A stretch of 64,000 nt of DNA, taken from Bifidobacteriaceae bacterium (GTDB taxonomy: Bacteria > Actinomycetota > Actinomycetes > Actinomycetales > WQXJ01). The notes below the pieces were generated by a model that saw only the letters and a program-made list of their open reading frames with translations, ran no database searches and was not told the origin of the DNA. Position numbers and translations under genes: made by a program. Position 1 is the stretch's first letter; each line of letters opens with the position of its first letter. The DNA lies in NCBI GenBank assembly GCA_031272885.1, contig JAISSX010000037.1:79034-143033 (forward strand). The letters run 5' to 3'. Shown in pieces: positions 38,496 to 47,370 of the stretch.

Positions 38496-39574
38496 CGATC
38501 ACGGTTGGCTGCGATATCGGCCGAAGCCACCACCCACGGGTCATCCGACAGGGTGGCAAACTTGGCCCAGTCTTCCGGCAGGGCAACCGATTCCTTGACC
38601 GGGAAGACCCACATTTCGCCCGGCACCGTGGCCTGGAAGCTGTCCGACAGGAGGAAGTCGATCAGCGCCTGGGCGCCTTCGGGGTTGGCCGCTCCGGCCA
38701 CCACCCCGGCGTATTCGACCTGCCGGTAGCAGGTACCCAGCGCGGTGGCGGTGGAGGGTTCAGTGTTGCCCTCCTCGATTTCGGACGGTGGCGAACTGGC
38801 GTAGCTGACCACCAACGCCCGCGTGCCGTCCGATGACGGCCCGGAGAACTCCGAGTAGTAGGCCGTCTCCCAGTCGCTGGTCACCGTCACGCCGTTGTCG
38901 ATCAGGGACTGCCAGTAGTCCAGCCAGCCGTCCTCGCCATAGGCGGCCACGGTGGCCAGCAGGAAGGCCACACCGACCGATGAGGTCGAGGGGTTCTCTA
39001 CCACCAGTTGATCCTTGAACGCCGGATCGGCCAACAGGTCGAAGCCGAAGGTGGCCGGTGGGTACTGGTCCACCGACACCGCCCGGGTATCAAGGTTGAC
39101 ACAGACGTCCGAGAAGTCGATGGCCGTCAGAGAGCCCGAATCGTCGACGGCGTAGCGGGCCTGTTCGTCGCCGCCCGCCGGCGAGGTGTAGGGCTCCAGC
39201 ACGCCGGCTTCGATGGCGCGGGAGGCGAAAGCGTTGTCGATGCCCACCACCACGTCGAACTCGGGGTTGTCCTTCTCCAGGATCAACTGGTTGACCATCG
39301 ACCCGGCGTCGGAGGCCGGCAGCCATTCGACCTTGACTCCGGCCTGTTCTTCGAAGGCGGCCTTCAACTCGTCCGTCAAGACGAACGAATCGTGTGTCAC
39401 CACGCGGACCGTGGCCGCTGCCGCGCCGTCCTGGGCGCCGTCGGACTGGCTGGCCGCTTTCTGTTCGGTGACCTGTTCCTCGGCCGCATCGCTGCAGGCC
39501 GCCAAGCCTGCCACCAGGGCCGCCGCCAAGCCTGCCACCAGTAGTTGATTCCTTTTCACCACTTGCCTCCACAT
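38459..39574 (-). CDS. thiB: Thiamine ABC transporter substrate-binding lipoprotein
   Basis: Lipobox LAAC, VRVVTHDSFVLTDELKAAFEEQAGVKVEWLPASDAGSMVNQLILEKDNPEFDVVVGIDNAFASRA. Confidence 0.9.
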   Translation of the reverse strand: MWRQVVKRNQLLVAGLAAALVAGLAACSDAAEEQVTEQKAASQSDGAQDGAAAATVRVVTHDSFVLTDELKAAFEEQAGVKVEWLPASDAGSMVNQLILEKDNPEFDVVVGIDNAFASRAIEAGVLEPYTSPAGGDEQARYAVDDSGSLTAIDFSDVCVNLDTRAVSVDQYPPATFGFDLLADPAFKDQLVVENPSTSSVGVAFLLATVAAYGEDGWLDYWQSLIDNGVTVTSDWETAYYSEFSGPSSDGTRALVVSYASSPPSEIEEGNTEPSTATALGTCYRQVEYAGVVAGAANPEGAQALIDFLLSDSFQATVPGEMWVFPVKESVALPEDWAKFATLSDDPWVVASADIAANRDRWISEWTETVLG

Positions 39575-39644
39575 ACTCGATGGAGGGCACCGTCACCACC
39601 GATGGCACCGCGGCACCACCTGGCAGAACGGAGGAGATTCCCGA

Positions 39645-39745
39645 CTTCCTGCGCCGGCATTACCCGGTTCAGGTTCGAGGGTCTGCGGCCAGGCCCCCGT
39701 TGGGGCAGGTCACACTCTCAGCCTCGCCGGGACCCGCAAGCCTGG
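39645..39745 (-). promoter_or_regulatory. TPP riboswitch (THI element)
   Basis: Reverse strand GGGTCCCGGCGAGGCTGAGAGTG...ACCCTCGAACCTGAACCGGGTAATGCCGGCGCAGGAAGT, upstream of thiB. Confidence 0.93.
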
Positions 39746-39819
39746 GGCCGGCTCAGCTCCCCTGTCGTTCGACAGTTGATCTGTCAGCCAACAAGCGTAC
39801 AACCTGACACAATCAGACC

Positions 39820-40101
39820 ATGAAGATTGTCCAACGCCTCTACACCACCGTTGCCACCGTGGCGGCCGGGTTCGTGGCCGCGAAGGTGGTCAAACTGGGT
39901 TGGAAGGCCGTCAGCGGCAGCAAAGCCCCGGACGATGCCGATGACCTGAGCGCCTCCACCGTCCAGGTGGCCTTGTTCGCCGGCCTGCTGGCGGCCGCCA
40001 CCGCGGTGGCCCAAACGCTGGCCAGCCGCAAGGCGCTGGGCCGTCTGGTGGCCAAAGAAGCCAAGCACATCGCCACCGTCACCGGCGCCGACGCCGCCTG
40101 A
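39820..40101 (+). CDS. DUF4235-type small membrane protein
   Basis: 93 aa, two TM; KIVQRLYTTVATVAAGFVAAKVVKLGWKAVSG. Confidence 0.7.
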   Translation: MKIVQRLYTTVATVAAGFVAAKVVKLGWKAVSGSKAPDDADDLSASTVQVALFAGLLAAATAVAQTLASRKALGRLVAKEAKHIATVTGADAA

Positions 40102-40148
40102 CGGCCAGCGGTACCGTCCCTTTCGACCCCTATCAACAGGAGGCCACC

Positions 40149-40628
40149 ATGGCCCAATCGACCCCCGACCTGTGCGACGAATTCCCGGACATCGTCCGTG
40201 TCATGGCGCCCGGTTTCATCAACTACGGCGGCCACGAGGCCTTCAGCGGGTTGGCCACCACCGTCAAGTGTTTCGAGGACAACTCGCTGGTCAAGCACCT
40301 GGCCGGGCAGCCCGGTGAGGGTCGCGTCATGGTGGTCGATGGCGGCGGCTCGCTGCGGCAGGCCCTGTTGGGCGACCTCATCGCGGGTGAGGCCGCCCGC
40401 AATGGCTGGGCCGGGTTTGTCATCAGCGGTGCTGTGCGCGATGTCGAGGTGTTACGCACGCTGCCGATCGGCATCCGGGCTTTGGGGGCCGTTCCGGTAA
40501 AGACCGAGAAGCGCGGCCTGGGTGACATGGATGTGCCGGTCGAGGTGGGCGGCCTGGTGGTGGAACCCGGCCAAACCGTCATCGTGGACGCCACCGGCAT
40601 CGCCGTCATGCCGGCCGAATGGGCCTAG
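40149..40628 (+). CDS. rraA: RraA-family regulator of ribonuclease E activity
   Basis: TPDLCDEFPDIVRVMAPGF, VKCFEDNSLVKHLA, GEGRVMVVDGGGSLRQALLGDLIA, GAVRDVEVLRTLPIGIRALG. Confidence 0.92.
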   Translation: MAQSTPDLCDEFPDIVRVMAPGFINYGGHEAFSGLATTVKCFEDNSLVKHLAGQPGEGRVMVVDGGGSLRQALLGDLIAGEAARNGWAGFVISGAVRDVEVLRTLPIGIRALGAVPVKTEKRGLGDMDVPVEVGGLVVEPGQTVIVDATGIAVMPAEWA

Positions 40629-40840
40629 AGTCCCCCAAATTCGGCAAAATTTCTTCAAGATCGGCCGGATCGCGTAGGTTGTTCTACCCAATTTGTGTCC
40701 TGGGTCACGTTGACCGGGTGTATACAGGACTTGGACACTGCGCGCACACCCCCAGCCGTTGTCGGTCCTGCTCCGCCGGTCTCTGGTGGCCTTTGGCCCC
40801 GCCGGCACCGTCCCCCCGATCCCCAGAAGATTGGTCACCT

Positions 40841-41929
40841 ATGAGGAAAAGTCGCTTTGCCATTGCTGTAACCGCTGCCGCAACCACCGTTGCACTGGCC
40901 GTCTCGCCGGCCTTGGCGGCCCAGACCCAAGCCGAAATCGACGCCAACGTGGCCACCCGGGCCGCGCTCGGCACCATCGTCGGTCCCCAGGTCGATGCCG
41001 CGTACAACAACATCAAGGCCACCGTCACCACTACGGTCTCGAACACGGTCAAGGGCGCCATCGGCAACTCCCAGGCCATCAAGGACACCGTCAAGCCGCT
41101 GCTGAAGGAAGCCATCAAGACCCAACTGGCCTCGATCAATATCTCCGATCCCCAGATCGATACGGTGGTTGACCAGGCTGTTGACGCCGTGGTGGACAAC
41201 CAGTACGTGGACGCGGTCTTGACCAACGAGTTCGTCCAGGCCGTGCTGAACCGGGCGGTTGACTACGCGGTGGCCGATATTGTCAACCAACTTGGCATTG
41301 ACGCCGACAAGGAACAGGTCAAGGAAGACCTGATCAACCAGGTGTGGAACGCTCCGTTGCAGACCGTTGGGACTGCCACCACCAAGGTGAAGGGCAATGT
41401 TGCTCCCACCTATGTGTCCGGTGTGGGCATCAACACTTCGTATTACAACTACAACGTCACCAAGTGGAACACCGCCACCACTTGTATCGGTCTGAAGATT
41501 GGTAGCAAGTGTTACGGGGTCACCACAACCGGCAACACCACCCCCAGCGAGATCACGGTGACCGGCTGGAACACCAGCACCATCAACGTGCTGGTACAGG
41601 CCACCACCGGCCTGGGTGCCGCCAGCCAGTTGAGCGTCTACCAGCAGCGGCTGGGCCAGATTGACTACCTGTCGGTGCTGGGCAACGCCCTGTGGAAGGG
41701 TCTGCAGGACGAGGTCATGTTCCGCATCAACACCCTGCTGCAGCAGGCCAAGACCATGGTGCTGACCGAACTGACCGATGCGCTGGCGCAGTACGGCGTC
41801 ACCGTGTCGCTGGATCCAACCGAGACCTGGGAGGAAATCGGCCAGGATCTGTTGGCCGGCATCGGCACCTGGAGCCAAGCCCAACTTGACGCGCTAGTGG
41901 CCACGTTGCAGTACAACTGCGCGCACTAG
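40841..41929 (+). CDS. Secreted protein of unknown function
   Basis: Signal peptide MRKSRFAIAVTAAATTVALAVSPALAAQ; 362 aa, helical body; no recognised family. Confidence 0.7.
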   Translation: MRKSRFAIAVTAAATTVALAVSPALAAQTQAEIDANVATRAALGTIVGPQVDAAYNNIKATVTTTVSNTVKGAIGNSQAIKDTVKPLLKEAIKTQLASINISDPQIDTVVDQAVDAVVDNQYVDAVLTNEFVQAVLNRAVDYAVADIVNQLGIDADKEQVKEDLINQVWNAPLQTVGTATTKVKGNVAPTYVSGVGINTSYYNYNVTKWNTATTCIGLKIGSKCYGVTTTGNTTPSEITVTGWNTSTINVLVQATTGLGAASQLSVYQQRLGQIDYLSVLGNALWKGLQDEVMFRINTLLQQAKTMVLTELTDALAQYGVTVSLDPTETWEEIGQDLLAGIGTWSQAQLDALVATLQYNCAH

Positions 41930-41983
41930 TGTTCTAATTACTTTGTTGGGGCCCGGGGAGCGGGCGGATCGCTCCCCGGGCCC

Positions 41984-43468
41984 TTGTTTCGTTTTCGCTC
42001 AGTCCTGCCACTGCCAGGACCGTTCCAATCTGAAGCGATCGCTGCGATGAGGAGCGTGACTTCGCCGAATCCCGCCGGTGCCCCTGATGATGCCATGGGA
42101 GGCGAACCGCTGCTGTTCGAAAGCCTGTTCCAGGACGTAGTTGATCCCCACATCCCGCTGGTGGATCACCTGGAGGTGTATGTCAAGAATGTCGTGATTG
42201 GCCTGAACGACGAATGGCAGGCCTGGATTTCCAAGATGGTGTCCCGCCACTACCCGGTCTTCGGCTCCGCCTGGCAGCAGACTCTGGAGCTTGCGTTGGG
42301 TGAGCCACCGTTCGCCACTGCGGAATTGCTGGCTTGCTATGACGCATACCGGCTTGCTGCACGGCAGCGGTTGATCTCGGCCCCGTCAGGGCCGTTCTGC
42401 CTCGCAATCGCCAAACAGTGGCATGCCCTACACCAAGCCGGCCAACCCACTTCGGGTTGCCTGCGTCTGTTCACACCAGACGGAGTCGTCGTGCTGCAGG
42501 GAGGAACCGATTTGACCGCAGACGTGGCCCTGGTGGCAAGGGAGGATCTGACAACGCTGTTGTTCGAACCGCCCACCCAGCCGGCAACTCAGCGCTACGC
42601 CCAGGCACCGATTCGCAGAGCCCTGGAAGACTATCTGCTGAGTCAGTCAGATTGGCTATCCGCCGAAGCCGAAACTTGGCGGGCAACCGACCGCGCGCGC
42701 CTTGGCAAACGCCTCGGAGTAGAAGGCGCCACCTGGCAGCAAGTGGTTGAGAACTACATGGGCGGGCCACCCTGCTCGCCGGAAGTGCTCAAGACGATCC
42801 GTTCCATGTACACCTTCGGTTCCCGGTACAGCTTTGGCTGCCGTAACCGGGCGATGGCTGGCGGCCAGGATCCAGACTCGCTTACTCCCCAGCGGTATGC
42901 CGAGGTGCTCGCCGACGTTTGGCTGGCCCATGCCAATGCCGCTAAAGCGGGCAGTGAACCGGTGGCGCCATGGTGGACACGTTTCCGAGCCTCGTCGCTG
43001 GACGAAAGCGACGGCCTTGCGCCAGCGTCCGCCCCAACGCTCAGCTTCTCCAGCCCCAATCTGAAGCTCCTGGTGGTGGACAAGTTGATGTACCTGAAAC
43101 CGCTGTTAACGCCAGTCTTCGATGTCTATGAGTTTTGCGCTCACTATCCCGATGGTCCACTCGATCCGGAGGCCAACTGGTACAACGACTGGAAGAGTGT
43201 CCCCGAAGTGATGGAGTGGTTCGACCGTCTTCCGGTGCGGGCCGACCTCGCCGAGCACGTCGATGAACTGATCTTCGACGGCGGGAACGACGTTTACGCC
43301 CAGGTGTGCCCATTGTGGGACGGCGAGGATGACCGTTTCGACGTCACTGAGATCACTGACGCCGACTTGGACCAACTGCCGAACCTCAAACGGATCTACG
43401 GCCTCGCACACACCCTCGGCGAGGAGACCAAGGCTCGGCTTGCATCCCGACAGATCACGCTTCAGTGA
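41984..43468 (+). CDS. Hypothetical protein, C-terminal domain possibly DUF6892-like
   Basis: Long ORF; C-term LLVVDKLMYLKPLLTPVFDVYEFCAHYPDG...DELIFDGGNDVYAQVCPLWDGEDDRFDV; start uncertain (ATG also at 42046). Confidence 0.65.
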   Translation: MFRFRSVLPLPGPFQSEAIAAMRSVTSPNPAGAPDDAMGGEPLLFESLFQDVVDPHIPLVDHLEVYVKNVVIGLNDEWQAWISKMVSRHYPVFGSAWQQTLELALGEPPFATAELLACYDAYRLAARQRLISAPSGPFCLAIAKQWHALHQAGQPTSGCLRLFTPDGVVVLQGGTDLTADVALVAREDLTTLLFEPPTQPATQRYAQAPIRRALEDYLLSQSDWLSAEAETWRATDRARLGKRLGVEGATWQQVVENYMGGPPCSPEVLKTIRSMYTFGSRYSFGCRNRAMAGGQDPDSLTPQRYAEVLADVWLAHANAAKAGSEPVAPWWTRFRASSLDESDGLAPASAPTLSFSSPNLKLLVVDKLMYLKPLLTPVFDVYEFCAHYPDGPLDPEANWYNDWKSVPEVMEWFDRLPVRADLAEHVDELIFDGGNDVYAQVCPLWDGEDDRFDVTEITDADLDQLPNLKRIYGLAHTLGEETKARLASRQITLQ

Positions 43469-43696
43469 TCATCGCCCCACCGCCCGTCCAGCGGCTACAG
43501 CGTCAACCTGGGGCGTCGACCTTGGGACCATTTGGTCTTTGCGAATGGGGATGGTCGCTCTCGTCTTGAGCCTCCCGCGGCGGTCGCCATCAACCCGTTC
43601 CGGCAGACCATGAATTGGTTCGTCTGCCTGAGTAACTGAGGAAGCCGGTCTGCGGGTTGTCCTTACGATGTCGGTGGTCGCCTCTAAGGTGAATCC

Positions 43697-45091
43697 ATGA
43701 TCGAAACATGGGTTGCGGCGCTGATAGGCGTGGGCTGTCTGATTCTTGGCCTGGTGTTGGGTTGGCTGCTGGGCCGGCGGGGGAGTAGTGGCCCGGACCC
43801 GGCAGTGGCTCAGGCCGCAGCGGTGGCCCAGATGGAACGAGAGCACGCCCTGCAGGTGCAGGCCACCGCCCAGGTGACCGAGGCCCAACAGCAGGCGGCA
43901 GCCCAGGTGGCGCAGGCCCGTGAGGTGGCGGCGGCGGCCCAGGCCACGGCGGCCCGGCTGGCAGAAGAAAACGCCGAGTTGCGGCAGCGCGCCCAGGAAG
44001 ACCAGAACGTGTTGAAGGCTCTGGTCCCGGTGCAGGCCAAGATTCAAGACGTGGCCCAGTACGTGGCCGTCTTGGAGAAGGAACGGGCCGGCCAATACGA
44101 ACAGTTGCAGGAACAACTCAGGTTGGCCCGGCAGACCGATGAACACCTGCGGTCATCGACCGACGCCCTGGCCGGTGCGCTGCGCTCCAACCAGGTACGC
44201 GGCCAGTGGGGCGAGATCGAGTTGCGGCGCATTTTGGAGCTGTCCGGCCTGGGCCGCCATGTCAGCTTCTCCGAGCAGGTCACCCTGCCCGCCCAAGGGG
44301 GCGAGGGCGGCGGCCGGCCCGATGTCGTGATCAACCTACCGGGTGACAAGTTCCTGGCCATCGACGCCAAGGTGCCCATGGGAGCCTACCTGGAGGCCTC
44401 GGCCCTCGCCGGGGATGACCCGCAGGCGGACACTCGCCGCACCGGCCTGCTGGCGGAGCACGCCCGCCAGTTGCGTTCCCACGTCGACGTACTGGCCAAG
44501 CGCACCTACTGGGAAGGCCTGACCAACAGCCCTGAATTCGTGGTCATGTTCGTCCCCACCGAAGCCCTGCTCAGTTCGGCGCTGGACACCGACCCCGGTC
44601 TGATGGACTATGCCCTCAGCAAGGGGGTGGCCCCGGCGACGCCGTCCTCCCTGCTGGCACTGCTCAAGACGGTGGCCACCATCTGGCAGCATTCGACCGT
44701 CACCGACCAGGCGCGTGACCTGCTGGAACTGGGCCGCACCCTGTACAAGCGTCTGGGAACCCTGGGCGGGCACGTCGGCAAGATGGGCGGGGCGCTGGAG
44801 CGGACGGTCGCGGCCTACAACCAGATGGTCGGGTCGCTGGAACGGCAGGTCTTCTCCACCGCCCGGCGGTTCGAAGCCTTCGATGCCGCCGGCCTTGAAT
44901 CACCCCAACTGGAGTCGGAGAAGATCCAGGTGCGCCAACTGACCGCGCCCGAATTGGCCGAGATCGACGACGAGGCCGAACTGTCTGCCGGTGGCAACCT
45001 GCTGGAGGACGCGCCGTCGGCCACCGATGGCGATGCTGACGGCGCCGAAGAGGAAGAAGGCGGCGCCGAAGAGGAACAGGGTGAGGAATAG
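43697..45091 (+). CDS. rmuC: DNA recombination protein RmuC
   Basis: N-terminal TM, coiled coil, QVRGQWGEIELRRILELSGLGRHVSFSEQ, RPDVVINLPGDKFLAIDAKVPMGAYLEA. Confidence 0.92.
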   Translation: MIETWVAALIGVGCLILGLVLGWLLGRRGSSGPDPAVAQAAAVAQMEREHALQVQATAQVTEAQQQAAAQVAQAREVAAAAQATAARLAEENAELRQRAQEDQNVLKALVPVQAKIQDVAQYVAVLEKERAGQYEQLQEQLRLARQTDEHLRSSTDALAGALRSNQVRGQWGEIELRRILELSGLGRHVSFSEQVTLPAQGGEGGGRPDVVINLPGDKFLAIDAKVPMGAYLEASALAGDDPQADTRRTGLLAEHARQLRSHVDVLAKRTYWEGLTNSPEFVVMFVPTEALLSSALDTDPGLMDYALSKGVAPATPSSLLALLKTVATIWQHSTVTDQARDLLELGRTLYKRLGTLGGHVGKMGGALERTVAAYNQMVGSLERQVFSTARRFEAFDAAGLESPQLESEKIQVRQLTAPELAEIDDEAELSAGGNLLEDAPSATDGDADGAEEEEGGAEEEQGEE

Positions 45092-45100
45092 CCCGCCGGC

Positions 45101-46228
45101 CTACTTGAACAGACCCGGGTCGTCCGGGGCCAGCAGTTCCAGGATGCGGTTGAGGTCTTGCACCGAGGCGAACTCGATGGTGATCTTGCCCTTACGTTGA
45201 CCCAGGTTGACGGTGACACGGGTGTCGAACCGGTCCGTCAGGCGTTCTTGTAGGGCGTCCAAGGCGTCCCGGCGGGCACCCGGCCGGGCCTTGGCCGGCT
45301 TACCCTTGCTGGCGGTGCCCACAGGCACGTCGCCCACAGCCACGATCTCTTCGGTGGACCGCACCGACAGGCCTTCAGCCACGATGCGCTGCGCCAGGCG
45401 TTCCATGGCCGCGGCATCGTTCAGACCGAGCAGGGCGCGGGCATGCCCGGCGCTGAGCACCCCGGCCGCCAGCCGCCGCTGCACCAGCGGCGGCAGTTTC
45501 AACAACCGCAGCGTGTTGGCGATGTGGGGCCGCGACCGGGCGATGCGGCTTGCTAACTCGTCTTGAGTGCAGCCGAAGTCATCCAGCATCTGCCGGTAGG
45601 CAGCGGCTTCTTCCAACGGGTTCAGGTTGGCCCGGTGCAGGTTTTCCAGCAGGGCGTCCCGCAGCAGGTCTTGATCCTGAGTTTGGCGGATGATGGCAGG
45701 GATTTCACCCAATCCGGCCACCTGGGTGGCCCGCCAGCGCCGCTCGCCCATCACCAGTTCGTAGCCGGCCTGGCCGTCTGGCGCCGGGCGTACCACCACT
45801 GGTTGGAGCAGGCCGACTTCCTTGATTGAAGCGGCCAGTTCGGCCAGGGCGTCTTCGTCGAAGACCTCGCGGGGCTGGCGCGGGTTGGGGACGATGGCGT
45901 CCACCGGCAGGAAGGCGAAACTGGCGCCGGGGACTTCGACCAGGTCGGGTTCGGGGGTGGGTGTCTCAGATTCCGGGTCAAGCCCGGGATGACCTTGAAT
46001 GGCACCGGCGGACTGACCCTCGGCAGCACCGGCGGTGGTTGGCTGGGCGGCCGATTCGAAGAAGACGTCTACCGGGCGGCGCTTGGTCTTGGTTGGTGTG
46101 GCGGCGGCGGCAGATGCCGGGTCAAGCCCGGGGTGACCAGAAGGGGCATCGCCAGTGCCGCCGGGTGTCTGGGCCGCCGGAATCAGCGCACCCAGACCCT
46201 TGCCCAGGCCGCTACGACGTTCGCTCAT
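45101..46228 (-). CDS. parB: Chromosome partitioning protein ParB
   Basis: MSERRSGLGKGLGALIP, VDAIVPNPRQPREVFDEDALAELAASIKEVGLLQPVVVR, ELVMGERRWRATQVAGL. Confidence 0.96.
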   Translation of the reverse strand: MSERRSGLGKGLGALIPAAQTPGGTGDAPSGHPGLDPASAAAATPTKTKRRPVDVFFESAAQPTTAGAAEGQSAGAIQGHPGLDPESETPTPEPDLVEVPGASFAFLPVDAIVPNPRQPREVFDEDALAELAASIKEVGLLQPVVVRPAPDGQAGYELVMGERRWRATQVAGLGEIPAIIRQTQDQDLLRDALLENLHRANLNPLEEAAAYRQMLDDFGCTQDELASRIARSRPHIANTLRLLKLPPLVQRRLAAGVLSAGHARALLGLNDAAAMERLAQRIVAEGLSVRSTEEIVAVGDVPVGTASKGKPAKARPGARRDALDALQERLTDRFDTRVTVNLGQRKGKITIEFASVQDLNRILELLAPDDPGLFK

Positions 46229-47253
46229 GCCCTGCCCCTTTCGGCGATTTCCTGCGCCGCGGCCAGGTAGGCCAGCGCGCCACTGGAGTTCGGATCCCAG
46301 GTGATGACAGTCTGGTCGAAGCCGGGCGCCTCGGAGATCTTGACCGACCGCGGAATGGTGGTTTGAAGCGTCTGCGCCGGGAACCACTGGCGCACCTCGT
46401 TGACCACGTCATGCGCCAGGTTGGTGCGGGCGTCATACATGGTCAAGAGGATGGTGGATAGAACCAGTTCCGGGTTCAGGCCGGCCTTGATGCCGGTGAT
46501 GGTGTCGTTCAGTTGGCTCAAGCCTTCCAGGGCGTAGTACTCGCACTGGATGGGGATCAGCACCTCGTTGGCGGCCACGAACGCGTTGAGGGTCAGCAGC
46601 CCAAGGCTGGGCGGACAGTCGATGAAAATGTAGTCCAGCGGGGCCTCTCCAGCGTGAACCAGGCCGCGGCGCAGTTCGTCCATGGCATCGATCAGGCGGT
46701 ATTCCCGGCGCGGCAGATTGACCAGTTCGATCTCGGCCCGGGACAGGTACAGCGTGGCTGGCACGCACCACAGCCCGGCCACGTCCGGGCAGCCCGCCAC
46801 GGCGTTCAGCATGGGCGTGCCGCCCAACAGCACGTCGTAGATCGAGGTCACGCCCTGGTGGTGGTCGATTCCCAAAGCCGTGGAAGCGTTGCCCTGCGGG
46901 TCGGTGTCTATCACCAGCACCCGCAGCCCGCCCTTGGCCAGCGCCGCCGCCAGGTTGACAGCTGTGGAGGTCTTGCCTACGCCGCCCTTTTGATTGGCCA
47001 CGGTGATGATGCGGGTGTGGGACGGTTTGGGGAAGCGCAGGCCGGCCAGGCGGATCCGGCGGCGGGCGTCGATGGCGGCCTGGTCACCCAGTGGGGTGTC
47101 GCTGCCCCGGGCTGGGGTGACGACGTCAGCGGCTGATGTTTCACGTGAAACATCACCAGGGGCCGAGGGGGCATCGTAGGCAGCCGCCCATGGCGGTGTT
47201 TCACGTGAAACATCCACTTGTGCCCTGCCTCCTGCCCGATTCGTTGCCGACAT
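46225..47253 (-). CDS. parA: Chromosome partitioning ATPase ParA
   Basis: RIITVANQKGGVGKTSTAVNLAAALA, VLVIDTDPQGNASTALGI. Confidence 0.96.
   Translation of the reverse strand: MSATNRAGGRAQVDVSRETPPWAAAYDAPSAPGDVSRETSAADVVTPARGSDTPLGDQAAIDARRRIRLAGLRFPKPSHTRIITVANQKGGVGKTSTAVNLAAALAKGGLRVLVIDTDPQGNASTALGIDHHQGVTSIYDVLLGGTPMLNAVAGCPDVAGLWCVPATLYLSRAEIELVNLPRREYRLIDAMDELRRGLVHAGEAPLDYIFIDCPPSLGLLTLNAFVAANEVLIPIQCEYYALEGLSQLNDTITGIKAGLNPELVLSTILLTMYDARTNLAHDVVNEVRQWFPAQTLQTTIPRSVKISEAPGFDQTVITWDPNSSGALAYLAAAQEIAERGRA
47137..47152. other. parS: parS centromere site
   Basis: TGTTTCACGTGAAACA, perfect consensus. Confidence 0.97.
47197..47212. other. parS: parS centromere site
   Basis: TGTTTCACGTGAAACA, perfect consensus. 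Confidence 0.97.
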
Positions 47254-47310
47254 ATAAGTATGGCGGGTCTTCGCCCCGACCGCGAGAGTTCAAGGTTTCA
47301 GGGGTACAAA

Positions 47311-47351
47311 ACGGGCACTATGGGCCAGCGAGGCTGGCGCATAGTGCCCGT
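47311..47351 (-). terminator. Long hairpin, putative terminator of the anti-sigma/sigma operon
   Basis: ACGGGCACTATG-G-GCCAGC-GAG-GCTGGC-G-CATAGTGCCCGT. Confidence 0.65.
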
Positions 47352-47370
47352 CTTGGGGTCTGCCCTGGTC

